From Escherichia fergusonii ATCC 35469 (lineage in GTDB: Bacteria; Pseudomonadota; Gammaproteobacteria; Enterobacterales; Enterobacteriaceae): a stretch of 64,000 nt of DNA. Shown one piece after another: positions 43,367-52,899 of this stretch. The translations under genes were made by a program, and so were the position numbers. How positions within the stretch are numbered: the stretch's first letter is position 1; each line of letters opens with the position of its first letter. Location of the stretch: contig NC_011740.1 of the NCBI RefSeq assembly GCF_000026225.1, positions 1,550,001 to 1,614,000 on the forward strand, written 5' to 3'. The notes beneath the pieces were generated by a model. The model saw only the letters and a list, made by a program, of their open reading frames with translations. It did not search any database and had not been told where the DNA came from.

Positions 43367-44359
43367 TTATGGCAATGTGTTATTGGCCCGGCGCGCCAGC
43401 CACTCTTTAATTTGCTGGCGATGCAGGCTAACGGAACGACCTACGACAACGACGATAAGCAGCGCGCCGGAAAGGGCGCTGGACACCTGATTTGGCACTC
43501 CTGCCATTTGCAAACCTTGTTGCAAATATCCCACTAATAAAACCGCAATGGCAGTGCCGATAATCGAACCGGAACCACCATAAATATTGGCACCACCAAG
43601 CACCACGGCGGTGATGGCGGGCATCAAAAACGACGCACCGAGATCGGAGCGTGCAGAACCAAAATACGAAACCAGCAGCACGGCGGCGACCGCAGACGCC
43701 AGCCCCGTCATGGCATAGAGTGCACATAAGGTGCGGTTAACCGGAATCGCGCTATAAAGCGCCACGCGCGGGCTTTGTCCAATCAAAAACACATTACGTC
43801 CGGCATGGGTTTTATGCAGCCACAGCCAGAAAACGATGAGACATATCAGAAAGATAATCAGCGGAACGGGAAGCCCCAGCACATCCAGATTAGCGAAATC
43901 TGTAAACGCCATCGGGAATCCACCAATACCTTCGTACCCCGTAGCCCCAGCCATCCCGGAAAGCAGCAGGGCGCTTCCAGCAAACAGATACAGCGTGCCA
44001 AGCGTAATCACCAGCGGGTTAACTTTGGTATAGATAATTAATCCGGCGTTAATCAGACCGCACAATGCGCCGAGCAGTAACGTCAGGATAATCGCCAGCG
44101 GCATTGGCACGCCGCCTTGAAACAACACACCCAATGCGATGGCGCACAGGCCGATAGTCGAACCAAACGAAATATCGATCCCGCCACTGACAATCACCAT
44201 CGTCAGCGGTAGGGCGACAATGCCAATACAGATAAAATCACTGGTGCTAAACAACAGCATATTGAGATCTAACATTCGCGGATTTACTGCGCCAAATGCG
44301 ACAATCTCAATAACGAGTAATGCGGCAAGGGCCAGTTCCCAACCGTAGCGAATACGCAT
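43367..44359 (-). CDS. lsrD: AI-2 ABC transporter permease LsrD
   Basis: 330-residue ribose-type permease (BPD_transp_2 family) with eight to ten helices. The conserved SGGIDISFGSTIGLCAIALGVL segment and VVLGGANIYGGSGSIIGTAIAVLLVG EAA-like loop are present. It overlaps the lsrC stop by one base (ATGA). It forms the membrane channel with LsrC. Confidence 0.94.
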   Translation of the reverse strand: MRIRYGWELALAALLVIEIVAFGAVNPRMLDLNMLLFSTSDFICIGIVALPLTMVIVSGGIDISFGSTIGLCAIALGVLFQGGVPMPLAIILTLLLGALCGLINAGLIIYTKVNPLVITLGTLYLFAGSALLLSGMAGATGYEGIGGFPMAFTDFANLDVLGLPVPLIIFLICLIVFWLWLHKTHAGRNVFLIGQSPRVALYSAIPVNRTLCALYAMTGLASAVAAVLLVSYFGSARSDLGASFLMPAITAVVLGGANIYGGSGSIIGTAIAVLLVGYLQQGLQMAGVPNQVSSALSGALLIVVVVGRSVSLHRQQIKEWLARRANNTLP

Positions 44360-45387
44360 TACGCGGCCTCCCGTTTTTTTCCTGACGAATCGGGTTTAAC
44401 GGATGCCGGTGGCGTCATAAAGCGGGCATATTTTTGCCGCCGCAGATTACGTTCCAGCGCACAACGCAGTCGTCCATCAAATACCAGCACTCCCAGCAGC
44501 ACGAGGCCCGCGATAAAATCATTCCACCATGCCGGAATGCGCAACAGCACCAGTACGCTATCGATCTGCGTCAGGAACCATGCGCCGAGTACCGCGCCGA
44601 TAATTGCACCAGAACCGCCGAGCAAACTAATGCCGCCCAACACACAGGCTGCAATCGCTTTCATCTCAAGCCCTGTGCCGGTCTGGTTGGGGATAAAACC
44701 AATCTGTGAAGCAAACACAATCCCCGCCAGTGCCGCCATGCAGCCATTCAAAGAAAATGCCACAATTCGAATGGCTTCCGTACGAACACCCAATTGACGA
44801 GCGCCCTGCAAATTATCGCCGGTGGCATAAAAACTGCGTCCAAACGCCGTCTTCGCCAGCAGCCAGGCCATAAATGCCACCAGAATTATCGTCAACCAAC
44901 CAATTGCTGAAACGCCAAGCAGCAGCGGGGCGGAGAGCTGTTTCAGTTCAGCGGGTAATCCCTCAATCCATTTACCGCCAGTCCACAGCAACATGATGCC
45001 TCTGTACAACCCTAACGTGCCAAGGGTGGCAACAATGGCTGGGATCTTTAGCCACGCGACCAATACGCCGTTGAAAAATCCCGCCAGCAAGCCGAGCAGT
45101 AAAGTCGCGACACAGGCAACAGGCAGTGAATATCCTGCGTTTAATAACATCCCCAACAGCACCGCGCACATTCCGGTAATCGAACCCACTGAAACATCAA
45201 TATTGCGTGTCAGCATCACCAGCGTCGCGCCCATTGCCAGCAGGATCAGGATTTGCGCGCTGCTATAAACCATGGTTAGCGTTTGCAGACTTAAATACTG
45301 GCGGTCGAGAAAACCGGGTAATACAAACAGCAACACCACCGCCAGCAGTGCCGTGATTTCACGGTTGTTCTGGATAAACTTCAGCAT
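44359..45387 (-). CDS. lsrC: AI-2 ABC transporter permease LsrC
   Basis: 342-residue companion permease of LsrD. It has the matching motifs TRNIDVSVGSITGMCAVLLGML and ACVLGGISLLGGSGAIIGAVLGAWFL, with a polar C-terminal tail. It overlaps lsrA by 7 bases and abuts lsrD. Confidence 0.94.
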   Translation of the reverse strand: MLKFIQNNREITALLAVVLLFVLPGFLDRQYLSLQTLTMVYSSAQILILLAMGATLVMLTRNIDVSVGSITGMCAVLLGMLLNAGYSLPVACVATLLLGLLAGFFNGVLVAWLKIPAIVATLGTLGLYRGIMLLWTGGKWIEGLPAELKQLSAPLLLGVSAIGWLTIILVAFMAWLLAKTAFGRSFYATGDNLQGARQLGVRTEAIRIVAFSLNGCMAALAGIVFASQIGFIPNQTGTGLEMKAIAACVLGGISLLGGSGAIIGAVLGAWFLTQIDSVLVLLRIPAWWNDFIAGLVLLGVLVFDGRLRCALERNLRRQKYARFMTPPASVKPDSSGKKREAA

Positions 45388-46916
45388 GATGCCTCCTGAC
45401 GCTGACTATCGCCGAAGGCAACGCGCATAATGGTCTCGACATTAATATCGCGTCCGGTCAGTGCAGAGTGGGCAATTTCGCCCTGATGCATCACATATAC
45501 GCGATCTGCCATCAGTTCGATCTCTTCCAGATCAGAGGAGATAAGCAGCACAGCCACATTTTGTGCGGCGATGCTGTGCAGCAGCTGGTAGATATCATTA
45601 CGGGCCGAAACATCAACGCCGCGCGTCGGCTCATCGACAATCAATACTTGCGGCGAGGCTTCAAGACACTTGGCGATCAGGATTTTTTGCTGGTTGCCAC
45701 CGGATAATGTCCGTGCAGCTTGTTCAGATTGGTTAAATTTAATATTCAGCGCCCGACGATAACGTTCCAGTGTGGCATTATCTTTCGCAGTTTTCGCCCA
45801 GAATCCACGAAGGTTGTGGGTCAGGGCGCAAACGTTCCAGGCCAGCGAGGCATCGAGATTCAATCCGGATGACTGGCGATCCTCCGGCAAATAAACAAGA
45901 CCGCGCAGTAAACGTTCTCCGGTAGATAATTTATTGATCTCCTTACCATTCAGCATAATGCATCCGCCACGCAAAGTGCGTAAACCATATAGTGTCTCAG
46001 CCAGTTCCGTACGTCCGGCACCCACAAGCCCAGCCAGCCCCAGTATTTCTCCGGCATTGAGCGTCAAGCTAACATTCATAAAACCTTCGCCAGTCACATT
46101 TTCCAGCGTCAGCAACGGCGTTCCGGCGGCATGTTGTGGACGGTTGCCGGGTAACTCCAGCCATAACTTTTGACTGGCTGAGAGGGATTTTTCCCGCGTT
46201 GTTGGCGTGATGGCCTGAATGATGTCGTCGGTAGACAGCTCACAGGTTTTGCCACTTAACGCGATAGTTCCGTCGCGCATCACGCTAATACGATCGGCAA
46301 TTTGGCGAATTTCCGGCAGTTTATGTGAGATAAAAACAATACCCACGCCAGTGGCGAGCAGTTCCCGTAAACGGCTAAACAAGCGTTCGGTTTCCGCAGG
46401 GGTAAGCGACGCTGTAGGTTCATCGAGAATGAGAATTTGCGAATCGCGCATCAGACCGCGCAGGATTTCCACCATTTGGCGGTCGGCAACATCCAGTGAG
46501 CCTGCCAGACTATGGAGATCAAACTGGCAGCCCAGCGCTGCCAGCAAGTTGTTCATCTTTTGCATGGAGATCTGTTTTTTTGCCAGACCAAACAGAATGT
46601 TTTCTTTTATCGACAGACTTGGAAAGAGCAAGGGTTCCTGGGGAACGAGGTAAATCCCCAACTGATGAGCATGAACTGGCGTTAATCTGGCGTAACTATT
46701 GCCACCAATCTCCAGCGTGCCGTTATCAGCGGGGGTAATACCGGCGATGATTTTCATTAGCGTCGATTTACCCGCGCCGTTACCGCCGAGCAGGGCATGA
46801 ACCTCACCTTGATGCAACGTAAAATCGATGCCTTTCAGGACATTAACCCCTGAATACTGTTTATAAACCGAGCGGGCGCAAAGTAGCGGTAACGCGCGGG
46901 TATCACTCGTTTGCAT
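45381..46916 (-). CDS. lsrA: AI-2 ABC transporter ATPase LsrA
   Basis: 511-residue double ATPase of the ribose/galactose type. Walker A of the first domain is GGNGAGKST (about residues 44-52). The second domain has the degenerate GLVGAGRTE, as usual for the family, and a signature LSGGNQQK with a Walker B VLIVDEP. It is intact, unlike the N-terminally truncated form in some enteric strains. It is the first gene of the lsrACDBFG operon and divergent from lsrR. Confidence 0.95.
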   Translation of the reverse strand: MQTSDTRALPLLCARSVYKQYSGVNVLKGIDFTLHQGEVHALLGGNGAGKSTLMKIIAGITPADNGTLEIGGNSYARLTPVHAHQLGIYLVPQEPLLFPSLSIKENILFGLAKKQISMQKMNNLLAALGCQFDLHSLAGSLDVADRQMVEILRGLMRDSQILILDEPTASLTPAETERLFSRLRELLATGVGIVFISHKLPEIRQIADRISVMRDGTIALSGKTCELSTDDIIQAITPTTREKSLSASQKLWLELPGNRPQHAAGTPLLTLENVTGEGFMNVSLTLNAGEILGLAGLVGAGRTELAETLYGLRTLRGGCIMLNGKEINKLSTGERLLRGLVYLPEDRQSSGLNLDASLAWNVCALTHNLRGFWAKTAKDNATLERYRRALNIKFNQSEQAARTLSGGNQQKILIAKCLEASPQVLIVDEPTRGVDVSARNDIYQLLHSIAAQNVAVLLISSDLEEIELMADRVYVMHQGEIAHSALTGRDINVETIMRVAFGDSQRQEASC

Positions 46917-46945
46917 AATTCCCCCGTTCAGTTTTACAGGTGAGT

Positions 46946-47124
46946 TTTGAACAAATGTATTTTTGCTTTTAATTTGTTCATAACCTTAGGTGGGCATTGC
47001 ACATATTTCCGACGAATAGATCACAATTTATGCTATTTTGATTTTTATGGTTGCGTTTGTTCATTGCTGTTTGACCAAACTGTGGTGGCTATCACAGATA
47101 TAAACGCGCAAGAACTGAACAATT
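46946..47124. promoter_or_regulatory. Divergent lsrA/lsrR control region
   Basis: The 248-base gap holds a CRP site TGTGGTGGCTATCACA (47081-47096). It also holds four copies of TGAACAA in two inverted pairs: TTGAACAAAT at 46947 with ATTTGTTCA near 46972, and TTTGTTCA near 47056 with TGAACAATT near 47116. The family regulators LsrR and CRP are known to act between these genes; assigning the TGAACAA pairs to LsrR is inference. Confidence 0.6.
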
Positions 47125-47164
47125 GCATTAAAGATTTAAATATGTTCAAAGTGAAGAATGAATT

Positions 47165-48118
47165 ATGACAATCAACGATTCGGCAATTTCAGAACAGGGA
47201 ATGTGTGAAGAAGAACAGGTGGCGCGGATCGCGTGGTTTTACTATCACGACGGGCTGACCCAGAGCGAGATTAGCGATCGCCTCGGGCTAACGCGTTTGA
47301 AAGTATCGCGATTGCTGGAGAAAGGGCATCAGTCCGGCATTATTCGCGTGCAGATTAATTCTCGCTTTGAAGGCTGTCTGGAACATGAAACACAATTACG
47401 TCGTCAGTTTTCGCTGCAACATGTCCGGGTGATTCCTGGACTTGCGGATGCTGATATCGGCGGGCGCCTGGGGATAGGCGCGGCGCATATGTTGATGAGT
47501 TTACTTCAACCACAGCAGATGCTGGCGATTGGTTTTGGCGAGGCAACCATGAATACGCTGCAACGCTTAAGTGGTTTTATTTCGTCACAGCAAATTCGCC
47601 TGGTCACGCTCTCCGGTGGTGTCGGTTCTTATATGACGGGTATCGGACAACTTAATGCGGCGTGCAGCGTCAACATCATTCCGGCTCCGTTGCGGGCATC
47701 CTCCGCTGACATTGCCCGAACGCTAAAAAATGAAAACTGCGTCAAAGATGTCCTGTTGGCCGCGCAAGCTGCGGATGTGGCGATTGTCGGCATTGGTGCC
47801 GTGAGTCAACAAGATGATGCTACGATCATTCGCTCCGGTTATATCAGTCAGGGCGAACAGTTAATGATTGGCCGAAAAGGGGCGGTTGGCGACATTTTAG
47901 GCTACTTTTTTGATGCAAAAGGTGACGTTGTCACGGATATTAAAATACATAACGAACTGATTGGCTTACCTTTAAGCGCGCTGAAGACCATTCCCGTCCG
48001 GGTCGGCGTGGCAGGGGGAGAAAATAAAGCCGAAGCAATTGCCGCTGCAATGAAAGGCGGCTATATCAACGCACTGGTTACCGATCAGGACACAGCAGCG
48101 GCGATTTTACGTGGTTAA
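47165..48118 (+). CDS. lsrR: lsr operon repressor LsrR
   Basis: 317-residue SorC/DeoR-type repressor. The N-terminal HTH (VARIAWFYYHDGLTQSEISDRLGLTRLKVSRLLEKG, about residues 16-52) is followed by a sugar-phosphate-binding domain that senses phospho-AI-2. Without it, it represses lsrACDBFG and lsrRK. It is divergent from lsrA, upstream of lsrK, with the E. coli length. Confidence 0.95.
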   Translation: MTINDSAISEQGMCEEEQVARIAWFYYHDGLTQSEISDRLGLTRLKVSRLLEKGHQSGIIRVQINSRFEGCLEHETQLRRQFSLQHVRVIPGLADADIGGRLGIGAAHMLMSLLQPQQMLAIGFGEATMNTLQRLSGFISSQQIRLVTLSGGVGSYMTGIGQLNAACSVNIIPAPLRASSADIARTLKNENCVKDVLLAAQAADVAIVGIGAVSQQDDATIIRSGYISQGEQLMIGRKGAVGDILGYFFDAKGDVVTDIKIHNELIGLPLSALKTIPVRVGVAGGENKAEAIAAAMKGGYINALVTDQDTAAAILRG

Positions 48119-48196
48119 ATTTGCATGACCTTATTACCGGGAATGATGGAGAACGTATAGAGGAACAGACAGAACACATAAGCCGAGGACAATCTA

Positions 48197-49789
48197 ATGG
48201 CTCGACTCTTTACCCCTTCAGAATCAAGGCATTACCTGATGGCGCTGGATGCAGGCACCGGAAGTATCCGGGCTGTGATTTTCGACCTGGAAGGCAATCA
48301 AATCGCGGTAGGACAAGCGGAGTGGCGGCATCTGGCAGTACCGGACGTTCCTGGTTCTATGGAATTTGATCTCAACAAAAACTGGCAACTGGCGTGTGAG
48401 TGTATGCGCCAGGCGCTGCATAATTCTGGTATCGCGCCGGAATACATTGCTGCCGTTTCGGCATGTTCGATGCGTGAAGGTATTGTTTTATATAACAATG
48501 AAGGAACACCGATCTGGGCCTGCGCCAATGTGGATGCCAGAGCGGCGCGGGAGGTCAGTGAACTAAAAGAACTGCATAACAATACCTTTGAAAACGAAGT
48601 GTATCGCGCGACCGGACAAACGCTGGCTTTAAGTGCCATCCCCAGATTACTTTGGCTGGCGCACCATCGTTCCGATATTTACCGTCAGGCATCAACCATC
48701 ACCATGATAAGCGACTGGCTGGCCTATATGCTCAGCGGTGAACTGGCAGTCGATCCATCGAATGCGGGGACTACCGGGCTTCTCGACCTCTCCACCCGTA
48801 ACTGGAAACCTGCATTGCTGGATATGGCTGGCCTACGGGCCGATATTCTTTCTCCTGTCAAAGAAACCGGCACATTGCTGGGCGTGGTAAGTTCACAAGC
48901 GGCGGAACTTTGCGGTCTGAAGGCGGGCACTCCGGTAGTCGTGGGAGGAGGGGATGTACAACTTGGTTGCCTGGGGTTAGGCGTTGTCCGTCCGACACAA
49001 ACTGCCGTACTTGGCGGTACATTCTGGCAGCAAGTTGTAAACTTAGCCGCACCAGTGACCGATCCGGAAATGAACGTACGCGTTAATCCCCATGTTATTC
49101 CCGGCATGGTACAAGCTGAATCTATTAGCTTTTTTACCGGACTCACCATGCGCTGGTTCCGCGATGCATTTTGTGCCGAAGAAAAATTGATTGCCGAGCG
49201 CTTAGGTATCGATACTTACACGCTGCTTGAAGAGATGGCAAGTCGGGTGCCGCCTGGATCGTGGGGCGTGATGCCGATATTCTCTGACAAAATGCGCTTT
49301 AAAACCTGGTATCATGCTGCGCCTTCCTTTATTAATTTGTCTATTGATCCGGATAAATGTAACAAAGCGACATTGTTCCGTGCGCTGGAAGAAAATGCGG
49401 CGATTGTATCAGCGTGTAACTTGCAGCAAATTGCTGATTTTTCGAATATTCATCCCACATCGTTGGTCTTTGCCGGCGGAGGTTCTAAAGGGAAATTATG
49501 GAGTCAAATTCTCGCTGATGTCTCGGGATTACCCGTCAATATTCCGGTGGTCAAAGAAGCTACTGCATTAGGATGTGCCATTGCAGCTGGCGTCGGTGCC
49601 GGGATTTTTTCATCACTGGCAGAAGCCGGAGAACGCCTGGTGCGCTGGGAACGGACGCACACACCAGACCCGGAAAAGCATGAACTTTATCAGGATTCAC
49701 GCGATAAGTGGCAGGCTGTTTATCAGGATCAGCTGGGGCTGGTTGATCACGGGCTGACAACATCATTATGGAAAGCGCCGGGATTGTAG
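48197..49789 (+). CDS. lsrK: Autoinducer-2 kinase LsrK
   Basis: 530-residue FGGY-family kinase that phosphorylates AI-2 in the cytoplasm, trapping it and creating the LsrR ligand. The ATPase-fold start LMALDAGTGSIRAVIFDLEG and the VFAGGGSKGKLWSQILADVSG glycine-rich segment are conserved. It follows lsrR by 78 bases. In K-12 large autotransporter genes come next; here an unrelated island follows. Confidence 0.95.
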   Translation: MARLFTPSESRHYLMALDAGTGSIRAVIFDLEGNQIAVGQAEWRHLAVPDVPGSMEFDLNKNWQLACECMRQALHNSGIAPEYIAAVSACSMREGIVLYNNEGTPIWACANVDARAAREVSELKELHNNTFENEVYRATGQTLALSAIPRLLWLAHHRSDIYRQASTITMISDWLAYMLSGELAVDPSNAGTTGLLDLSTRNWKPALLDMAGLRADILSPVKETGTLLGVVSSQAAELCGLKAGTPVVVGGGDVQLGCLGLGVVRPTQTAVLGGTFWQQVVNLAAPVTDPEMNVRVNPHVIPGMVQAESISFFTGLTMRWFRDAFCAEEKLIAERLGIDTYTLLEEMASRVPPGSWGVMPIFSDKMRFKTWYHAAPSFINLSIDPDKCNKATLFRALEENAAIVSACNLQQIADFSNIHPTSLVFAGGGSKGKLWSQILADVSGLPVNIPVVKEATALGCAIAAGVGAGIFSSLAEAGERLVRWERTHTPDPEKHELYQDSRDKWQAVYQDQLGLVDHGLTTSLWKAPGL

Positions 49790-49810
49790 TGGCATGATGA
49801 AAGCCACATT

Positions 49811-49834
49811 CTGATGGGTGTGGCTGTTAGTTAT
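49811..49834 (+). terminator. Hairpin after lsrK
   Basis: AGCCACA and TGTGGCT form a 7-bp stem about 20 bases after the lsrK stop. Confidence 0.5.
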
Positions 49835-49986
49835 GCGTTTGGTCAAACTGGACTTTTACCAAAACCATATATCAAACCTAAGTTCAGATATCCGGGGCAG
49901 GGCAAAGCTGAAAAGTCCGCTTTGTGCCAGCAGCGGACTTTTGGACTTCAACCATGCATACATTCCAATACAGATTACAACTCTGA

Positions 49987-50583
49987 TTAAAAATTATTTC
50001 TTTCTTGAGCTTTCACGAATGCGGGTCGGCTCATTGTTCTAACTATATAGCTGTTAGTTTCTGCGTTGATGTCTAATCCACACACTTTTGCCCATTGCAA
50101 TGTGTGAGAGAGAAAAATGTCAGCCAGAGTAAAATAATTACCTGCGATCCAAGTATGAGCTGAGTTGAAGTGAATTTGGGAGATAACCTTGTCTGCTTCT
50201 TCTCTAAAGTAATTCATTAAGGTTGTGGAGCGTTGATTTTCTGGAGTAAAAATGATGTGTTTGAGCAACCCCCATACAGGTGCTTCTAAATCGGTGAGGC
50301 TAAAGCTCAACCAAGAATTAACAGAGGCTTTTTCACCCAAGTTTGCGGGATAAAGAGTGAAATTTTGATGTTTTTCACAAAGGTAGATACATATGGCAAG
50401 GGTCTCACTTATTGATACTTCTTCGTCTATCAAAAAAGGAACTTTTCCAAGAGGATGCGGTGATTTCACGTTAGAACCGCGATTGAAAAGATCAACTTTA
50501 ATGGCCTCGTAAGTTACTCCAATTTCTTCAAGTACCCAAAGTACTCTCAGAGATCTACTTTTAGGATAAGTATAAATCTTCAT
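49987..50583 (-). CDS. Glutathione S-transferase-like protein
   Basis: 198 residues with an N-terminal thioredoxin-like GST domain (MKIYTYPKSRSLRVLWVLEEIGVTYEAIKVDL; then GKVPFLIDEEVSISETLAICIYL with the glutathione-binding ES/ET pair) and an all-helical C-terminal domain (about 85-198, TWIAGNYFTLADIFLSHTL). It has no E. coli K-12 counterpart I recognise. Base composition is richer in A+T than neighbours, suggesting transfer. Substrate is unknown; detoxification of electrophiles is the usual role. Confidence 0.8.
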   Translation of the reverse strand: MKIYTYPKSRSLRVLWVLEEIGVTYEAIKVDLFNRGSNVKSPHPLGKVPFLIDEEVSISETLAICIYLCEKHQNFTLYPANLGEKASVNSWLSFSLTDLEAPVWGLLKHIIFTPENQRSTTLMNYFREEADKVISQIHFNSAHTWIAGNYFTLADIFLSHTLQWAKVCGLDINAETNSYIVRTMSRPAFVKAQERNNF

Positions 50584-50997
50584 TTCAAACCCTTTTGTTT
50601 ATTTACCAACTTGTATGCCGCCATGAGTCTCAACCTTTGAAAGCAGTGATCGCTGTGGTGAGACTGTAGCGCGGACATGTCATTTAGTCAGAGACGGACA
50701 TCTCAATTTAGCTACTACAATTTAAGTGCGCATAATGTATATTATGTTAAATTACGAACTGGATAAGCAACGTCTTAGTCTTATCCCCAGGTCTCACCTG
50801 ATAGAGTCAGCAAATTACTACCCTACTGTCGGAATCTTGTTTCCCCTGTTTTGAGCCAACCATGGCTATTCGGACAAGCATGGTTAACATGGACTTTCGT
50901 TGGTGCGATGTTTTTTCGATGCTGCCCAAATTGCTACGATTTTTATTGTGAGTTGTTGCAAAATGCGCCGTACAAAAGCACTGCGTAAAGGGTTTCA
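50584..50997. other. Gene-poor stretch with possible IS remnant
   Basis: 414 bases without a convincing gene. CGGACAT occurs twice near 50670-50700, reminiscent of the repeated ends of some IS21-type elements, and a 71-codon open frame on the minus strand (50807-51022) looks like eroded coding sequence but matches nothing I know. The promoters of the flanking GST-like and AraC-type genes must also lie here. Confidence 0.35.
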
Positions 50998-51861
50998 ATG
51001 GAACTGATTGCACATATAACACAAGACATAAGATATGTGGTTGAGCATAAGGAGCATCAATCCTCGCAGATACAACCTTTTCACTTGTCCAGTTTTCATT
51101 TAAAACACTCGGTTCTAATACGGATTACTGGAGGAAATGCCCAATTTTTTTTTGATTTAAATGAGACTCTCCCCCAAATGATTTATAGTGACGACATCAT
51201 CTATATTGAAAAAGGATGCACATTCTCATTTAACCACAAAAAAACATTGAAGAGCGATCACGTCCAGGTCATTGAACTTACAGAGGATGTACTAAAAAGA
51301 GCATTGCCTGTCTGCACATATATTTCTCCTGTAGAGCATAGAAAACTTCCAGGAAGAATGAGTAAATATTATTCTGTGAAAAGTGAACATTCTCTCGATA
51401 ACACTTTTGAATATATCTGCCGTAATGCCACAGCAAAAATAATAGATAAAACTAAGATGGTTAGTAGCGTCTGCTATTTATTATCCGTCTTTACTAAACA
51501 TCATGGGTTTATAGATTCCCTTGAGCGGGCTATGAGTAGCAGTTATTCAGAACGAATCCATAAAATAATATCAAGTGATATTAAATGTAAATGGACATTG
51601 CAGCTCTGTGCAAAAAAACTACACGTTAGTATTGCAGCCTTAAAACGGAAATTACAAAAAGAAGGCTCATCTTTCAGGACGGTTTATTTAGATACCCGAA
51701 TGTGTCACGCATTAAATCTTATTAAAAAATCATCAAAAAGCGTGGCTGAAGTTGCTTATGAAAGTGGTTTTCGTTCAAGTTCAAGCTTTTGCACCGCATT
51801 TCGTAAATACTATGGTATTACGCCCACAAAAGTTAACAAAACACTACAGAACAAAGCATAA
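50998..51861 (+). CDS. AraC-family regulator (GadX/YdeO/virulence-regulator type)
   Basis: 287 residues. The N-terminal part (to about 180) is a poorly conserved cupin-like sensing domain. The C-terminal AraC DNA-binding domain (about 188-285) has two HTHs: TLQLCAKKLHVSIAALKRKLQKEG and KSVAEVAYESGFRSSSSFCTAFRKYYGITPTKVNK. Its overall layout is like YdeO, GadX, AppY and plasmid virulence regulators. AAAGGG precedes the ATG. It is AT-rich and in the accessory island, and may control the SinH-like adhesin genes nearby; target is unknown. Confidence 0.82.
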   Translation: MELIAHITQDIRYVVEHKEHQSSQIQPFHLSSFHLKHSVLIRITGGNAQFFFDLNETLPQMIYSDDIIYIEKGCTFSFNHKKTLKSDHVQVIELTEDVLKRALPVCTYISPVEHRKLPGRMSKYYSVKSEHSLDNTFEYICRNATAKIIDKTKMVSSVCYLLSVFTKHHGFIDSLERAMSSSYSERIHKIISSDIKCKWTLQLCAKKLHVSIAALKRKLQKEGSSFRTVYLDTRMCHALNLIKKSSKSVAEVAYESGFRSSSSFCTAFRKYYGITPTKVNKTLQNKA

Positions 51862-51924
51862 CTCTGCGTTCCGTTGAATTGAATTGCGTTAGACTAAAAT
51901 ACCTGCATATATCACTAATAAGTC

Positions 51925-52725
51925 ATGATAAACATCTTCGCCTGGATAAACAAAAATATAGAATCCCCTATTAACGTTGAAGATCTGGTAAAAATTTCAG
52001 GTTACAGCAGAAGACATTTACATACACTGTTTATGCAATATACAGGACACAGTGTCGCGGAATACGTACGTTTGAAACGCCTGTCCTATACAGCTCATCT
52101 GCTCAAACTCACCAATCTGTCCGTGCTGGATATATCATTACGTTATCACTACGACTCGCCACAGAGTTTTAGTCGGGTTTTTAAGCGTTATTATCAAATG
52201 ACACCCCTCGCCTATCGTCGAAGCCAGCAATGGGGTAAAAAAATTCATTTTGTTGATCCATCAGAAAGAACAGATGTTGTCTATGATTTTGTTTATTATG
52301 AAGGTGATACTTTTTCAGGGAGCCTCCATCAGTTTCATCTCGATATGTCATCGCGTTTAGATTTCTGGCAAAAAGCAGCTATGCAAATAAATGATATGAA
52401 ATTTCGCTCACTTCAACATACTTCGCAAATTAGAAGTAGTGTAAGCTACTACCCTTCCCTTCATAGTAAAAGCTCCATGGTTGTTGATTATGTATATGAT
52501 GATGGAGCAAATAGTAAAACAGATATTGCAATAGCAAGTGGTGATTATATTAAAATTTCTCGACGAGGTATTTTGAATGACATGGTCGGATTGCCGAATG
52601 TTTTATATAGAAACATTCTTTATGCACATAATCTCATCAGAGGTAATGGCCGTGATTTCGAAATTATTGAAAGAGACAAAGGTCATACAATTAATTTCTC
52701 TTACTATATTCCTGTAAAAATGTAA
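51925..52725 (+). CDS. Rob-like AraC regulator with N-terminal DNA-binding domain
   Basis: 266 residues with the reverse domain order of its neighbour. A MarA/SoxS/Rob-like double HTH occupies residues 1-100 (INVEDLVKISGYSRRHLHTLFMQYTGHSVAEYVRLKRL and SLRYHYDSPQSFSRVFKRYYQMTPLAYRRS). A C-terminal domain (about 110-266) resembles the GyrI-like effector domain of Rob only loosely. It starts 63 bases after the previous regulator on the same strand. No orthologue in K-12 is recognised. It could affect the mar/sox/rob regulon or only local genes. Confidence 0.8.
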   Translation: MINIFAWINKNIESPINVEDLVKISGYSRRHLHTLFMQYTGHSVAEYVRLKRLSYTAHLLKLTNLSVLDISLRYHYDSPQSFSRVFKRYYQMTPLAYRRSQQWGKKIHFVDPSERTDVVYDFVYYEGDTFSGSLHQFHLDMSSRLDFWQKAAMQINDMKFRSLQHTSQIRSSVSYYPSLHSKSSMVVDYVYDDGANSKTDIAIASGDYIKISRRGILNDMVGLPNVLYRNILYAHNLIRGNGRDFEIIERDKGHTINFSYYIPVKM

Positions 52726-52806
52726 TCTACTTTGGATGTTACATTTTGAATAACGGCTACGTCGCCCCGCAGCAAACGGATCTGAAGCCGAACACGCCCG
52801 TATATG

Positions 52807-52839
52807 CAGCACATGCAACTTGAAGTATGACGAGTATAT
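52807..52839 (+). repeat. Dispersed short repeat, copy 2
   Basis: 33 bases beginning GCAGCACATGCAACTTGAAG and ending CGAGTATA. It lies between the Rob-like regulator and the 3' end of the SinH-like gene. It matches the inverted copy at 54986-55018 at 30 of 33 positions. Confidence 0.75.
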
Positions 52840-52899
52840 CTCCCACCACAAATATTAATAAGTGGCAGGAGTGCGATCAGTTCCTGTATCTCCAGTTAT

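Noticed and set aside
47006..47026. Second CRP site around ATAGATCACA
   Set aside because: Only one half-site fits; the other half (CGACG) does not.
50807..51022. 71-codon minus-strand frame that overlaps the first AraC gene start
   Set aside because: No ribosome site or known family; at most a remnant.
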